Shown piece by piece: positions 9,036 to 16,910 of a DNA stretch of 64,000 nt. The notes under the pieces are model-generated. The model saw only the letters and a list, made by a program, of their open reading frames with translations. It did not search any database and was not told the DNA's origin. Source of the DNA: Candidatus Latescibacterota bacterium (lineage in GTDB: Bacteria; Latescibacterota; UBA2968); the NCBI GenBank assembly GCA_022823725.1, contig JAJEHL010000002.1:62001-126000 (forward strand), read 5' to 3'. Position numbers and translations under genes: made by a program. The stretch's first letter is position 1; each line of letters begins with the position of its first letter.

Positions 9036-10043
9036 ATCCGCGCAGTTTTGGAACCGGATGAGCGGAAGTGGCCAGTGTATGATACCGAATCACCCGTGGG
9101 ATTGATGTCGCCGGATTATACGTCGGAGAAAATTGATCAGGTTTTGTTTAGCAAAGCAAAGGCGTGGCTGAATACGCATTTTGAAGAGCGAAAGGATGAT
9201 CCTTTCTTTTTGTATTTTCCATCGTCGGCAATCCATCGTCCGTGTTTGCCATCCCATAAGTGGATTGGAAAAAGTCAGGCAGGATTGAGAGGTGATAAGG
9301 TTGCAGAATTAGATGATATTGTCGGGCGTTTGTTGGGAGAATTGGAAAAACACGGCGTACTCAATAACAGGCTGGTGATCTTTTCAAGTGATAACGGTGG
9401 GCTTGCAGGCGATTCCGAGCAAGCATTGCAGGAATTGGCGGACAATGGGTATGGTCAGATTTGGCCGTCCCAGCAATTGTTGGGCAGAATCGATGAAGGG
9501 ATTCACAACGTACGCGGAAGAAAACATCTGACGTATAGCCATCGGTGCAATGGAGCGTTTTTTGGTTATAAAACAGATATATATGAAGGCGGACACCGCG
9601 TACCTTTTTTAGCACGCTGGCCAGGTAAGGTGACAGCGGGAACAGTTTGCGATGAGACGATTTGCATGACGGATATGCTGGCGACTGTGGCGGCACTTTT
9701 GGGTGAGACTTTGCCTGAAGATGCGGGTGAGGACAGTTATAATATCTTGCCATTGATATTGGACGAAGAAATTGAGAAACCAATTCGAGAGGCGACAGTC
9801 CATCACTCAGGTCAGGGGATGTTTGCAATCAGGAAGGGCGAGTGGAAACTGGTATTGGGACAAGAATCGGGGGGTACTCAGACGGATCGCACGGTTGAGA
9901 CTGAAGGGCAGCTTTACAATATGGAAACAGACAAAGAAGAAACCACGAATGTATATGAAGAACATCCTGAAGTGGTAGCAGAACTGACGGCCTTATTGGA
10001 AAAGTATGAGCGCGAGGGACGGAGTGCACCAGTGATGGCTTAA
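9036..10043 (+). pseudogene. Sulfatase lacking its N-terminal catalytic half
   Basis: About 335 codons matching the C-terminal two thirds of an arylsulfatase A-like enzyme, from EPDERKWPVYD through SPDYTSEKIDQVLF, FFLYFPSSAIHRPCLPS, IFSSDNGG and the C-terminal LYNMETDKEETTNV. The N-terminal part with the first metal aspartates and the C-x-P-x-R formylglycine motif is missing. The similarity begins right at the stop codon of the XRE-ImmA gene (9031-9033), so the 5-prime part was evidently replaced by that module. The only start is a TTG at 9030 overlapping that stop; no good ribosome site is seen. Even if translated, the product cannot be an active sulfatase. Confidence 0.85.
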
Positions 10044-10117
10044 GAAGATGATGTAATTTATCAGGTTGAAAATAGGAATGTACAACAATGACCAGGATTG
10101 AAACCTTTGATAGCTGT

Positions 10118-10345
10118 TTACGCAAACATCAGCCGTCCTTTTGGCTCGGGAATGGGACGACCTAAATTTTTTGCCGTTTCAATCCATTCTTCGATAATGA
10201 CATCAACATTTTGAAATGCCTCATAATAAGTCGAACCATCTGCTGCACAGCCCGCAAGTTCCGGAACCTCAGCGATAAATGCCTCGTCTTCCTCACTCCA
10301 ATAAATGATGATTTCGTATTTGTGAGTAGTAGTCAATGGAAACAA
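10118..10345 (-). CDS. HicB-family antitoxin-like protein
   Basis: A 75-residue protein with the HicB half-RNase H fold pattern: YEIIIYWSEEDEAFIAEVPE, then AGCAADGSTYYEAFQNVDVIIEEWIETAKNLGRPIPEP. It lacks the C-terminal DNA-binding extension found in some HicB antitoxins. No hicA toxin gene is visible on either side, so it is an orphan or belongs to a solitary HicB-like group. It lies 12 bp downstream of the decayed restriction-subunit fragment on the same strand. A truncated, about 96 percent identical copy is present at 6825-6995. Confidence 0.85.
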   Translation of the reverse strand: MFPLTTTHKYEIIIYWSEEDEAFIAEVPELAGCAADGSTYYEAFQNVDVIIEEWIETAKNLGRPIPEPKGRLMFA

Positions 10346-10357
10346 CCTTTCCCATAT

Positions 10358-10675
10358 TTATTCGTGGTCATTTATCTTCAATGCCTGATACAGGCTGTTC
10401 TTAAATTTATTCTCATCTTCGTTGTTGTAAAACGGCACGCCAACCAAACGATATTTCTCGTTCTCAAACGTCAAGGTTTTGCAGTCAAACTCGGAAGAGA
10501 TCTCCTGTAAGAAGTTTTCTTTTCAACGGTCATTCTCTTTCAGATGCTTCCCTTTGGGTTCAATAAACATCTGATAAGTAAGCAGGTTTCCATCTTGTTC
10601 GCGCAGGAACAGAACAAAATCTGGCTCAAATGCCTGTCCATCGTCAAAGTTATAAATGTCGAACAGGTTCAGCTT
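10358..10675 (-). pseudogene. C-terminal remnant of type III restriction subunit (Res)
   Basis: Reading the minus strand gives about 105 codons typical of the end of a type III restriction enzyme Res subunit: FDIYNFDDGQAFEPDFVLFL, LTYQMFIEPKGKHL, YRLVGVPFYNNEDE. The F-E-P-D-F and E-P-K-G residues are the PD-(D/E)XK nuclease core of the family. An in-frame TGA at 10523-10525 sits where the family has a tryptophan codon (DR-stop-KEN), and the helicase part is missing altogether. It follows a relE stub and the damaged methyltransferase gene, so a type III restriction operon has been reduced to its ends. Confidence 0.8.
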
Positions 10676-10749
10676 ACGCGCTGTGCTGTTGCCCTATCCA
10701 AACGTCGTACATCAGATTGAGCACGATCCGAAAATACCACATCATACAT
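10669..10749 (-). pseudogene. RelE/ParE-type toxin N-terminal stub
   Basis: A 26-codon frame, MYDVVFSDRAQSDVRRLDRATAQRVS read in two halves (MYDVVFSDRAQSD and VRRLDRATAQRVS), that looks like the first strand and helices of a RelE/ParE toxin and then stops. Its ATG overlaps the stop of the upstream frame (TAATG), the coupling typical of antitoxin-toxin pairs. The rest of the gene is gone and Res sequence follows at once, which marks a deletion from within relE to near the end of res. With so few residues the family call is tentative. Confidence 0.55.
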
Positions 10750-11889
10750 TACCAATTAAGCCCCAATTCTTCGGCGACTTTCTCGGCAGGGGTAGTCTTT
10801 CCACCGGCTTCCACATCGGCGATGGTCTGCTGGAGGTCTGCGACAAATTCGTCGCGCAATTCCAACCCCTCGTCGGGATCCTGTCCGTAGAACTCCTCGT
10901 TTAATTCCTTGTCTTCCGCGCTTATGCCAAATTCCTCGTCGTCAATCTCCGAAAGATTCACATACAACTGATTCTTGTCCAGCAGTTCCGCGAGCAATTT
11001 CTTCTGTTTGTCCAACCCGTTTTCGCTTTCGCCGATGGCGATAAAGTCATTGACCGCATCTTCTGGGATCTCAGGATTTACGTACCAGTTCAAGAACGAG
11101 TTTTCGGCAATGTCTCTCCAGAGTGCCTCAAGCTCTTTCGAGGATTCCGCGGCTTGAATTTTATCCATATAGGCTTCGTTGTATTGCATCAGTTCACAAT
11201 AGACAAAGTCGCCACCGCCCTTCCATGCGACGGATTTGGAGATACCGCCAGTGTCGTATTCAATTTCTTCAGATAGCTTATTCTCCACCTTTATTCTTTT
11301 TTCGACAACTTTCTTCAATCTCTCAAGCGTGATGGTTTCCACATAATCCATCTCCTGGTCGCCAATGTGAAGGAAAATAATCCCTTCATTCTTCAACAAC
11401 ACTCTTGCCACTTCCAGCCGATTCCTCATAAACGTCAGCCAGCTTGAATGTTTGAAATTATCGTTATATCCAAAGCCATCACCATTGATGTTATAGGGCG
11501 GGTGAATATAAATCAGCTTTACCTTGCCATAGAACTGCTGTTTGAGCGTGTGCAATGCCACCAAGTTATTGCCCTTGATAATCAGGTTTTCACGGATCGT
11601 ACCACTTTCATCCCGTTTGAACCCCATCACGTCCTCTTCGCCATCTACCGTATAGCGTTTCCATTGGGTCAATACTTTCGGATCAAATAGCCGGTCAATT
11701 TCATCCTGTGCCAGAATTTCATTGAAGAAAATCTCTTTGCGCTTTTCCTCTGCCTTTGTCTGTCCACCTTCCAATACGCAATCCTTATAAGGCCATACCA
11801 GGGACACCTCGCCTCGCTCCTGTAGAAATTTATCATCGATATTCAAACCAATTCTATTACGGAATCGGGTATATGAATCGGCGAGAAAG
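10749..11889 (-). pseudogene. Type III DNA methyltransferase (Mod), 3-prime part, with RelB-like tail
   Basis: This is the larger part of a type III modification methyltransferase gene cut by the IS element at 11890. It runs from LADSYTRFRNRIGLN through VWPYKDCVLEGGQ and LIYIHPPYNIN to the Mod C-terminus (LDKNQLYVNLSEIDDEEFG). The catalytic motif DPPYN is altered to HPPYN. The frame jumps from IIFLHIGDQE directly to MDYVETITLERLKKV, so an internal segment carrying the FxGxG cofactor-binding motif appears deleted. After the normal Mod end it continues in frame into LELRDEFVADLQQTIADVEA and KTTPAEKVAEELGL, which resembles a RelB-type antitoxin. Activity as a methyltransferase is very unlikely. 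Confidence 0.75.
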
Positions 11890-11894
11890 TGGAG

Positions 11895-12746
11895 TTACCC
11901 CGCTTTGGTGGATAGTGTAGGACTTTCAACCCAATCACCTTTTGCCATCAGTTTTTCATAGGTGATGGGCGATTGGTACTTCAGTGCAGAGTGTCTGCGG
12001 TGTGGATTATACCACCCTTCAATATACTCGAAGATCGCCAGTTTGGCTTGGCTATGATTGGGGAAGCTGTGGCGGTCTATCAATTCGCACTCAAGGGTGG
12101 CAAAGAAGCTTTCACACAAGGCATTGTCAAAGCAATCGCCAACCGATCCAACAGAGGGTCTGACCTCCATTCTTGCACAGCGTTGACCAAAGGCATAAGA
12201 GGTATATTGAGAGCCTTGATCTGAGTGATGGATGACCCCATCTGGTCGGCGGTTCCAAAGTGCCATATCCAGAGCATCTAAGACCAGTTGCGTCTTCAAG
12301 TGTGAGGCCATTGCCCAACCAACTACTCGTCTGGAGAAGGCATCCATGACAACAGATAGATACAAAAAGCCAGAGTAGGTGGGTATGTAGGTAATATCCG
12401 CGACCCACAGCTTGTTGGGATTATCAACCCTAAAGTCTCGCTTGACCAGATCAGGGGCTTTCTCGTCTGTGATAGACCGGTATGTTGTCAGGATACCTTT
12501 TCTTCGGCTGACACCACGTATATTGGCTTGTCGCATCAGTCTTGCGACCCGTTTCTTGCTGGTGTGGACACCTACTTCGCGCAGATCCTGAAAGATACGA
12601 GGTGCGCCATAGGTCCCATTGGAACGCTGGTGAAAGGCCCTTATTTGTTCTGTCAACTGTTCATCGTCCTTTGCCTTTTGAGATAAAGGTCGATGACACC
12701 ATGCATAATACCCACTGGTGGAGACACCCAGCACTCGGCATAGCAT
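11895..12746 (-). CDS. IS3-family transposase orfB (DDE integrase)
   Basis: The catalytic half of the IS3 transposase, 283 residues from the first ATG; the natural fusion product starts further upstream by -1 frameshift from orfA. It contains the HTH_21 region (NGTYGAPRIFQDLRE) and an rve integrase core with the DDE triad in WVADITYIPT, HHSDQGSQYTS and NALCESFFATLECEL, ending with WYNPHRRHSALKYQSPI. It cuts and joins the element ends. The frame appears intact, so the element may still be active. Confidence 0.95.
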   Translation of the reverse strand: MLCRVLGVSTSGYYAWCHRPLSQKAKDDEQLTEQIRAFHQRSNGTYGAPRIFQDLREVGVHTSKKRVARLMRQANIRGVSRRKGILTTYRSITDEKAPDLVKRDFRVDNPNKLWVADITYIPTYSGFLYLSVVMDAFSRRVVGWAMASHLKTQLVLDALDMALWNRRPDGVIHHSDQGSQYTSYAFGQRCARMEVRPSVGSVGDCFDNALCESFFATLECELIDRHSFPNHSQAKLAIFEYIEGWYNPHRRHSALKYQSPITYEKLMAKGDWVESPTLSTKAG

Positions 12747-12775
12747 GGTGATCGGATAGTTGGCCTGATGCGCCT

Positions 12776-13087
12776 TTATGTATCTGAAGATTTGGGGGGT
12801 ATCGCATCGGTCTCCGCTGCGAACCAGGCCGCGGCTTTTGCAAGGATCTCGCGCTCTTGCCGTAAGCGTTTATTCTCTCTGCGAAGCCGTTGAAGTTCTT
12901 CCCGCTCACGACTGGTCAACCCATCGGCTCGACGGCCTTCATCGCGGTCTGCTTGACGCACCCAGGCACTGATCGTCTGGGCTGTCGGCTCAAACTCTTT
13001 GGCCAAATCGTTGGCACTACGACCCGATCTGACCAGATTGACCATTTGCTGGCGAAATGCTGCTGGATATGATCTTTTTCTGACCAT
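12776..13087 (-). CDS. IS3-family transposase orfA (HTH protein)
   Basis: A 103-residue protein with an N-terminal helix-turn-helix (YPAAFRQQMVNLVRSGRS, LAKEFEPTAQTISAWV) that binds the element ends and a C-terminal leucine zipper (EREELQRLRRENKRL). The frame runs past a C6A3 tract (plus-strand TTTGGGGGG at 12791-12799) where a -1 shift would move the ribosome into the orfB frame (PQIFRYIKAHQ) and make the OrfAB transposase. Other IS3 members use A-rich slippery sites, so this heptamer is a candidate only. Confidence 0.9.
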   Translation of the reverse strand: MVRKRSYPAAFRQQMVNLVRSGRSANDLAKEFEPTAQTISAWVRQADRDEGRRADGLTSREREELQRLRRENKRLRQEREILAKAAAWFAAETDAIPPKSSDT

Positions 13088-13142
13088 TTTGGACTCCTTT
13101 CTCTGAAAGAGATAAGTTGTCCACTAAAACGGGTCAAGTCCA

Positions 13143-13382
13143 AAAGTTCTTATCAGAAACGTATTCAATAAAGGTGTTGAAAATGAAAATCCAGTGGCCT
13201 TCGATCTCGTCAAAGAATTTTGCCTTGATATCCGCATCGCCAAGCAGCAATCTCACAAGGTCCTGGTCAATCTTCCAAGCTCGATCTGTCACTGCCGCCT
13301 TAACCAACTCGCCTTCGTCGTCAATGAAACGGGCGTCGGTTTTGAGCAATTCGATCAATTTTTCGTTAAAGTTTTTCGGCAT
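13143..13382 (-). pseudogene. Type III DNA methyltransferase (Mod), 5-prime part
   Basis: The first 80 codons of the mod gene interrupted by the IS element, starting at ATG 13382 (MPKNFNEKLIELLKTD). It continues DEGELVKAAVTDRAWKIDQD and ends IEYVSDKNF at the insertion point. This matches the N-terminal helical region common to type III Mod proteins. Together with the part at 10749-11889 the ancestral reading frame would encode about 458 residues, shorter than the roughly 600 usual for the family because of the internal deletion noted there. Confidence 0.75.
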
Positions 13383-13516
13383 GGTACAATCCTTGAAGCG
13401 GTGAGATAGGCAACCTGTGGACGCGGTCACGCCAGCGCGGATACTTGATCTTTAGCCTATCCAACAGCCGGACGTTGAAGGCGATTTCGTTGGCCTTGGA
13501 AATGGTCTGAGAAAGG
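13383..13516 (-). other. Spacer with gene-fragment-like frame
   Basis: This gap between the mod start and the 181-residue gene holds a minus-strand frame without a start codon, reading ISKANEIAFNVRLLDRLK and YPRWRDRVHRLP. Its composition is protein-like and it runs into the mod start. It may be the end of a lost gene or an old N-terminal extension. I cannot assign it. Confidence 0.3.
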
Positions 13517-14062
13517 TCAGTCTATTTGAATGACATCATCCGAAAGTTTTCGATCCAACTCAGTTGACGGAATAATATCGACCTCTGTCAGCATCTCTTT
13601 CTTCAATGTACTTTTTAGAAAGTTTCGCAGCTTGTCTCTCAGGTGGTCCAGCAGAACAGAAGAATCCGACGAATCCGTAGTCGTTATGAGCCAGTAGTGA
13701 AATTGATTCTCTGGCAAAAACGCTTTTACTCGCGCCCACAAACTGGACAGGCGACAAAGGACCAACATGGAACCGTAAAGTTTTAGGCGGTGCTCTCTGA
13801 GAACGTTTTCGTAAAGCAAGGCAGTTTGGTCTTCGTCGTTGAGGTAGGCATGTCTTTGTTTGAAATCAACTATCGTCCACCCTAAATCGGTTTCCTCAAT
13901 CAAAACGACGCTTTGTCTATCCTTGCTGACCGTCACATAGTCACAGCACTCACAGGTTCCAAGCCCGGCGGCGTGGCGCATGTCGTTTGCTGTGTTGTCC
14001 ATCCGATATGCTTTGAAGCCGCTGGCAGACTCAATATCCTCAGCAAATTGGGATAAGCGCAT
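13517..14062 (-). CDS. Uncharacterised ATPase partner, possible nuclease fold
   Basis: A 181-residue soluble protein of no family I recognise. Its ATG at 14062 lies 1 bp after the stop of the AAA ATPase gene, so the two are translated together. The N-terminal part contains CECCDYVTVSKDRQSVVLIEET, which has the spacing of a PD-(D/E)xK nuclease core (aspartate, then hydrophobic strand with acidic residues) but lacks the lysine. The C-terminal half is charged and helical (LLDHLRDKLRNFLKSTLKKE). In ATPase-plus-small-partner defence systems such as Septu or PARIS the partner is the effector nuclease; by analogy this could be one, but no direct evidence is visible. Confidence 0.6.
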   Translation of the reverse strand: MRLSQFAEDIESASGFKAYRMDNTANDMRHAAGLGTCECCDYVTVSKDRQSVVLIEETDLGWTIVDFKQRHAYLNDEDQTALLYENVLREHRLKLYGSMLVLCRLSSLWARVKAFLPENQFHYWLITTTDSSDSSVLLDHLRDKLRNFLKSTLKKEMLTEVDIIPSTELDRKLSDDVIQID

Positions 14063-14063
14063 T

Positions 14064-15404
14064 CTACAACCCCGTGATGTAGAGGTCGGAGAAAGGCTGA
14101 GTCAACGATTGTTTGGCCTCTGCCATCACCGCGTCCATATCGTCATTCCATTCAGCATCTGGCGGAAACTTATTCAACCTGACGAGTGCCCGGTCTTCCG
14201 GTTCTTTCTTTAGATGCACCTCAAGCCACTTGAGAATCGTCATGCTATGGGTGGAGATCACCACATGTCCCCCCTGACGAGCCAACTCAAAAAGGAACTC
14301 CGCCATCTCAACCTGCCAGGCTGGATGCAGATTCGCCTCGGGTTCATCAATGAACAGAAAAGAACCGGGTTCTAATGCCCCGCGTTCAATGAGCAACGCC
14401 AGCATACCCATGTTGGCAACCCCAGCCGACGTAAGAGAGAGCGGAAATGACCCACCACTTGTTTGAAATTCGAGATCGCCCGCCTCACTCAGCACAATTT
14501 TCCCTCCAATCGCATTGTGCAGACCTTTGTGAATCTCGGCGAAAGGATGATCAACGCGCTGTCTTCTGAGAGCGACGACCACATCGTAAAAATAAGATGG
14601 CACTCCGTTCAACGAGACCGAGGAACGCGAGTCGAGCTTAATTGATTCCAGAGGATTTTTCAGCTTCCAATAGAGTTGGGACTCTAAATAGAAGGCTTTG
14701 GGAAATGATTGCGGATTTTGAACGATTTGCGGATCGGGACTGAACTCGAATTGGTTTGCTTCTTCCAAAACCCCTAATCCCTGGACGCTGAAAGACAAGG
14801 GGGAATCACTGACTCCTTTGAGCTGTGAAATATCATATACTTGAAAATTTCCGCTTACATTCTGGCTAAACTTCCAGGCCCATCCGAAAGCAATCACCAG
14901 TTTCTCATTTCTGAGAGTCTCTTCCAAATTATCTATGCTATCTTTGATGTATCCGTGAATCTCTAATACCTCGAAACGGTCTTCGTCTCTTTCAATGTTG
15001 TTTTTCAGGGTTTGGAGATGGGTATTCATCGCCTCAATTTCTGCTATTATTTCGGGTTGTACCGACTTGAACACATCGAGTTCATTTTGGCCCACACGAC
15101 TTGACGCCGCTTCCCGCAAGAGAGAATCAATTTTTTGCAATGCCCTTCTAATAATAGACTTGGCGCGTTCTCCTGCCGCACCAAAATCTCTATTCAATTC
15201 TAAGATGCGGTAAATCACACTGGCGTATGCTTCAAAACACACGAGCGCAGGATTCGCGTTTATTGCCTCAAGCATCGAATAGAGCATCTTCGCCACAAAA
15301 GTCTTGCCCGTATTGTTTGGCCCGGCGAAGACCGTGAACCGGCCCACCTGGATGGTTGCCTCGTCAATAGGCCCAAAATTCTGAATTTTTAACTCGAGGT
15401 CCAT
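14064..15404 (-). CDS. AAA15/OLD-like ATPase of a putative defence pair
   Basis: A 446-residue ABC/SMC-like ATPase of the AAA15/AAA21 type. Walker A is FAGPNNTGKTFVAK at about residue 30, the signature-like helix is TSAGVANMGMLALLIERG, Walker B is FLFIDEPEANLHP and the H-loop is VVISTHS. Between them lies a helical insertion (about 90-190) like a short SMC arm. No TOPRIM domain follows, unlike OLD nucleases. The start has a strong ribosome site (GAGGAGGG). It lies 54 bp after gatB on the same strand and is followed immediately by the 181-residue partner and the damaged type III modification genes, which points to phage defence. Confidence 0.8.
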   Translation of the reverse strand: MDLELKIQNFGPIDEATIQVGRFTVFAGPNNTGKTFVAKMLYSMLEAINANPALVCFEAYASVIYRILELNRDFGAAGERAKSIIRRALQKIDSLLREAASSRVGQNELDVFKSVQPEIIAEIEAMNTHLQTLKNNIERDEDRFEVLEIHGYIKDSIDNLEETLRNEKLVIAFGWAWKFSQNVSGNFQVYDISQLKGVSDSPLSFSVQGLGVLEEANQFEFSPDPQIVQNPQSFPKAFYLESQLYWKLKNPLESIKLDSRSSVSLNGVPSYFYDVVVALRRQRVDHPFAEIHKGLHNAIGGKIVLSEAGDLEFQTSGGSFPLSLTSAGVANMGMLALLIERGALEPGSFLFIDEPEANLHPAWQVEMAEFLFELARQGGHVVISTHSMTILKWLEVHLKKEPEDRALVRLNKFPPDAEWNDDMDAVMAEAKQSLTQPFSDLYITGL

Positions 15405-15458
15405 AAGTCCCTCCTCAACAGCCGTAAGGCAAACCCCACCCTGATATTTCCGCGTATT

Positions 15459-16910
15459 TCATCCCAATTTCTCCCGCAACAACTGACTCGCCTTTTGGGG
15501 ATTGGCCTGACCTTTTGTAGCTCTCATAAGCTGGCCCATAAAGAACCCCATAAGCTTCTGGTCCCCGCCTTTAAACCGCTCAACCTCCTCGGGATTATCC
15601 ACAATAATCTGATCAATCACGCCATCAAGTTCACCCGCATCGCTGATCTGTACAAGCCCCTTCTTCTCAACAATAGCCGCAGGACTATCCCCTGTCTCCA
15701 CCATATCGTCAAAAACCGTCCTGGCGATACTGGTGCTAATATCGCCCTTATCGACCAAACCAATCAATTCTGCGAGAGATTCAGCCGAGACACGCAAATC
15801 GCCAATCGCGACCTTCCGATCATTGAGAACGCGCATCACATCGCCCTGTATCCAATTGGCCGCAATCCTGCTCTGCACACCCGCTGCAACCGTAGCTTCA
15901 AAATAATCCGCAACATCTCGACCTGCGGTAAGCACCTCGATCTGATCGGCAGACATATCGTAATCTTCTGCAAAACGCGCGCGTTTTGCTTCTGGCAACT
16001 CTGGAATCTGGTTCTGAACGCGCTCGACCCAAGCATGATCTACGACAAGGGGAACCAGATCCGGATCGGGAAAATAGCGATAATCATCCGATTCCTCTTT
16101 TGTACGCATAGCCCGCAAAATATTGCGATCGGGGTCATAGAGCATCGTCGCCTGTTCAATCTCACCGCCAGTTTCGAGCAAATCAATCTGCCGCTGAATC
16201 TCCGATTCAATAGCGCGCTGGCAATTGCGAAAAGAATTGACATTCTTGATCTCAACCTTCGTACCGAGTCGGGTCTCTCCAACGGGTCGAATCGACACAT
16301 TGGCATCGATCCGCATATGCCCTTTCTCCATATCGCCTTCGGACACCCCCGTGTACACCAACAATTGATGCAAACTCGTCAGATAGTGAAACGCCTCTTC
16401 GGACGTCGAAAGATCCGGCTCACTCACAATCTCAATAAGCGGCACCCCACAGCGATTGACATCCACGAGAGACTCCCCCGCAGCCACAAAAGCTTCCTGG
16501 TGGATGCTCTTCCCCGCATCTTCTTCCATATGGATGCGCGTAAGGCGAATCGTCTTTGTACCACCGTCCTCCGTAGGCACGTCAACACCCCCGCCAGTGG
16601 CCAGAGGCATTTCCTCATTGGATTGAAACTGCGAAATCTGATACCCCTTGGGCAGATCGGGATAAAAATAATTCTTCCGCAAAAAACGGCTGCGTGGTTG
16701 AATCGTGCAACCTGCGGCCAGCGCAATGTGCATCGCCAACTCAACGACATTCTGATTCAGCACGGGAAGCGCGCCCGGCAAGCCCAAACACACCGGACAG
16801 ACATGGGTATTGGGATCGCCGCCAAACTCGGCGCTGCATCCACAAAAAATTTTGGTCGTTGTCGCCAGTTGGGCGTGTACTTCCAGGCCAATGACGGATT
16901 CGTAAGTCAT
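15459..16910 (-). CDS. gatB: Asp-tRNA(Asn)/Glu-tRNA(Gln) amidotransferase subunit B
   Basis: A 483-residue GatB, full length. The start [20 protein letters not shown] and the zinc-site cysteines (CGC near residue 24, CPVCLGLPG near 40) are present, as are [20 protein letters not shown] and the C-terminal YqeY-like tail domain. GatB binds mischarged tRNA and, with GatA and GatC, converts Glu-tRNA(Gln) or Asp-tRNA(Asn) to the amide form. Its ATG overlaps the gatA stop by 4 bp. gatC is not in the neighbourhood and must be elsewhere. Confidence 0.97.
   Translation of the reverse strand: MTYESVIGLEVHAQLATTTKIFCGCSAEFGGDPNTHVCPVCLGLPGALPVLNQNVVELAMHIALAAGCTIQPRSRFLRKNYFYPDLPKGYQISQFQSNEEMPLATGGGVDVPTEDGGTKTIRLTRIHMEEDAGKSIHQEAFVAAGESLVDVNRCGVPLIEIVSEPDLSTSEEAFHYLTSLHQLLVYTGVSEGDMEKGHMRIDANVSIRPVGETRLGTKVEIKNVNSFRNCQRAIESEIQRQIDLLETGGEIEQATMLYDPDRNILRAMRTKEESDDYRYFPDPDLVPLVVDHAWVERVQNQIPELPEAKRARFAEDYDMSADQIEVLTAGRDVADYFEATVAAGVQSRIAANWIQGDVMRVLNDRKVAIGDLRVSAESLAELIGLVDKGDISTSIARTVFDDMVETGDSPAAIVEKKGLVQISDAGELDGVIDQIIVDNPEEVERFKGGDQKLMGFFMGQLMRATKGQANPQKASQLLREKLG

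Larger units (their letters stand above)
11890..13142 (-). mobile_element. IS3-family insertion sequence, 1253 bp
   Basis: A complete IS3-family element. Terminal inverted repeats start TGGAGTTACCCC at 11890 and, on the other strand, TGGACTTGACCC from 13142; about 19 of the outer 25 bp match. A 4-bp target duplication AAAG flanks it (11886-11889 and 13143-13146). It carries orfA and orfB in the usual overlapping arrangement. It sits inside the mod gene, and removing the element plus one AAAG restores an open frame across the junction (DKNF-LADS), so this insertion was not accompanied by other local damage and may be recent. Confidence 0.95.

Noticed and set aside
10211-10510. Possible hicA toxin next to hicB
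   Set aside because: The frame is antisense to hicB and the Res remnant and lacks the HicA signature; no hicA was found in any frame here.
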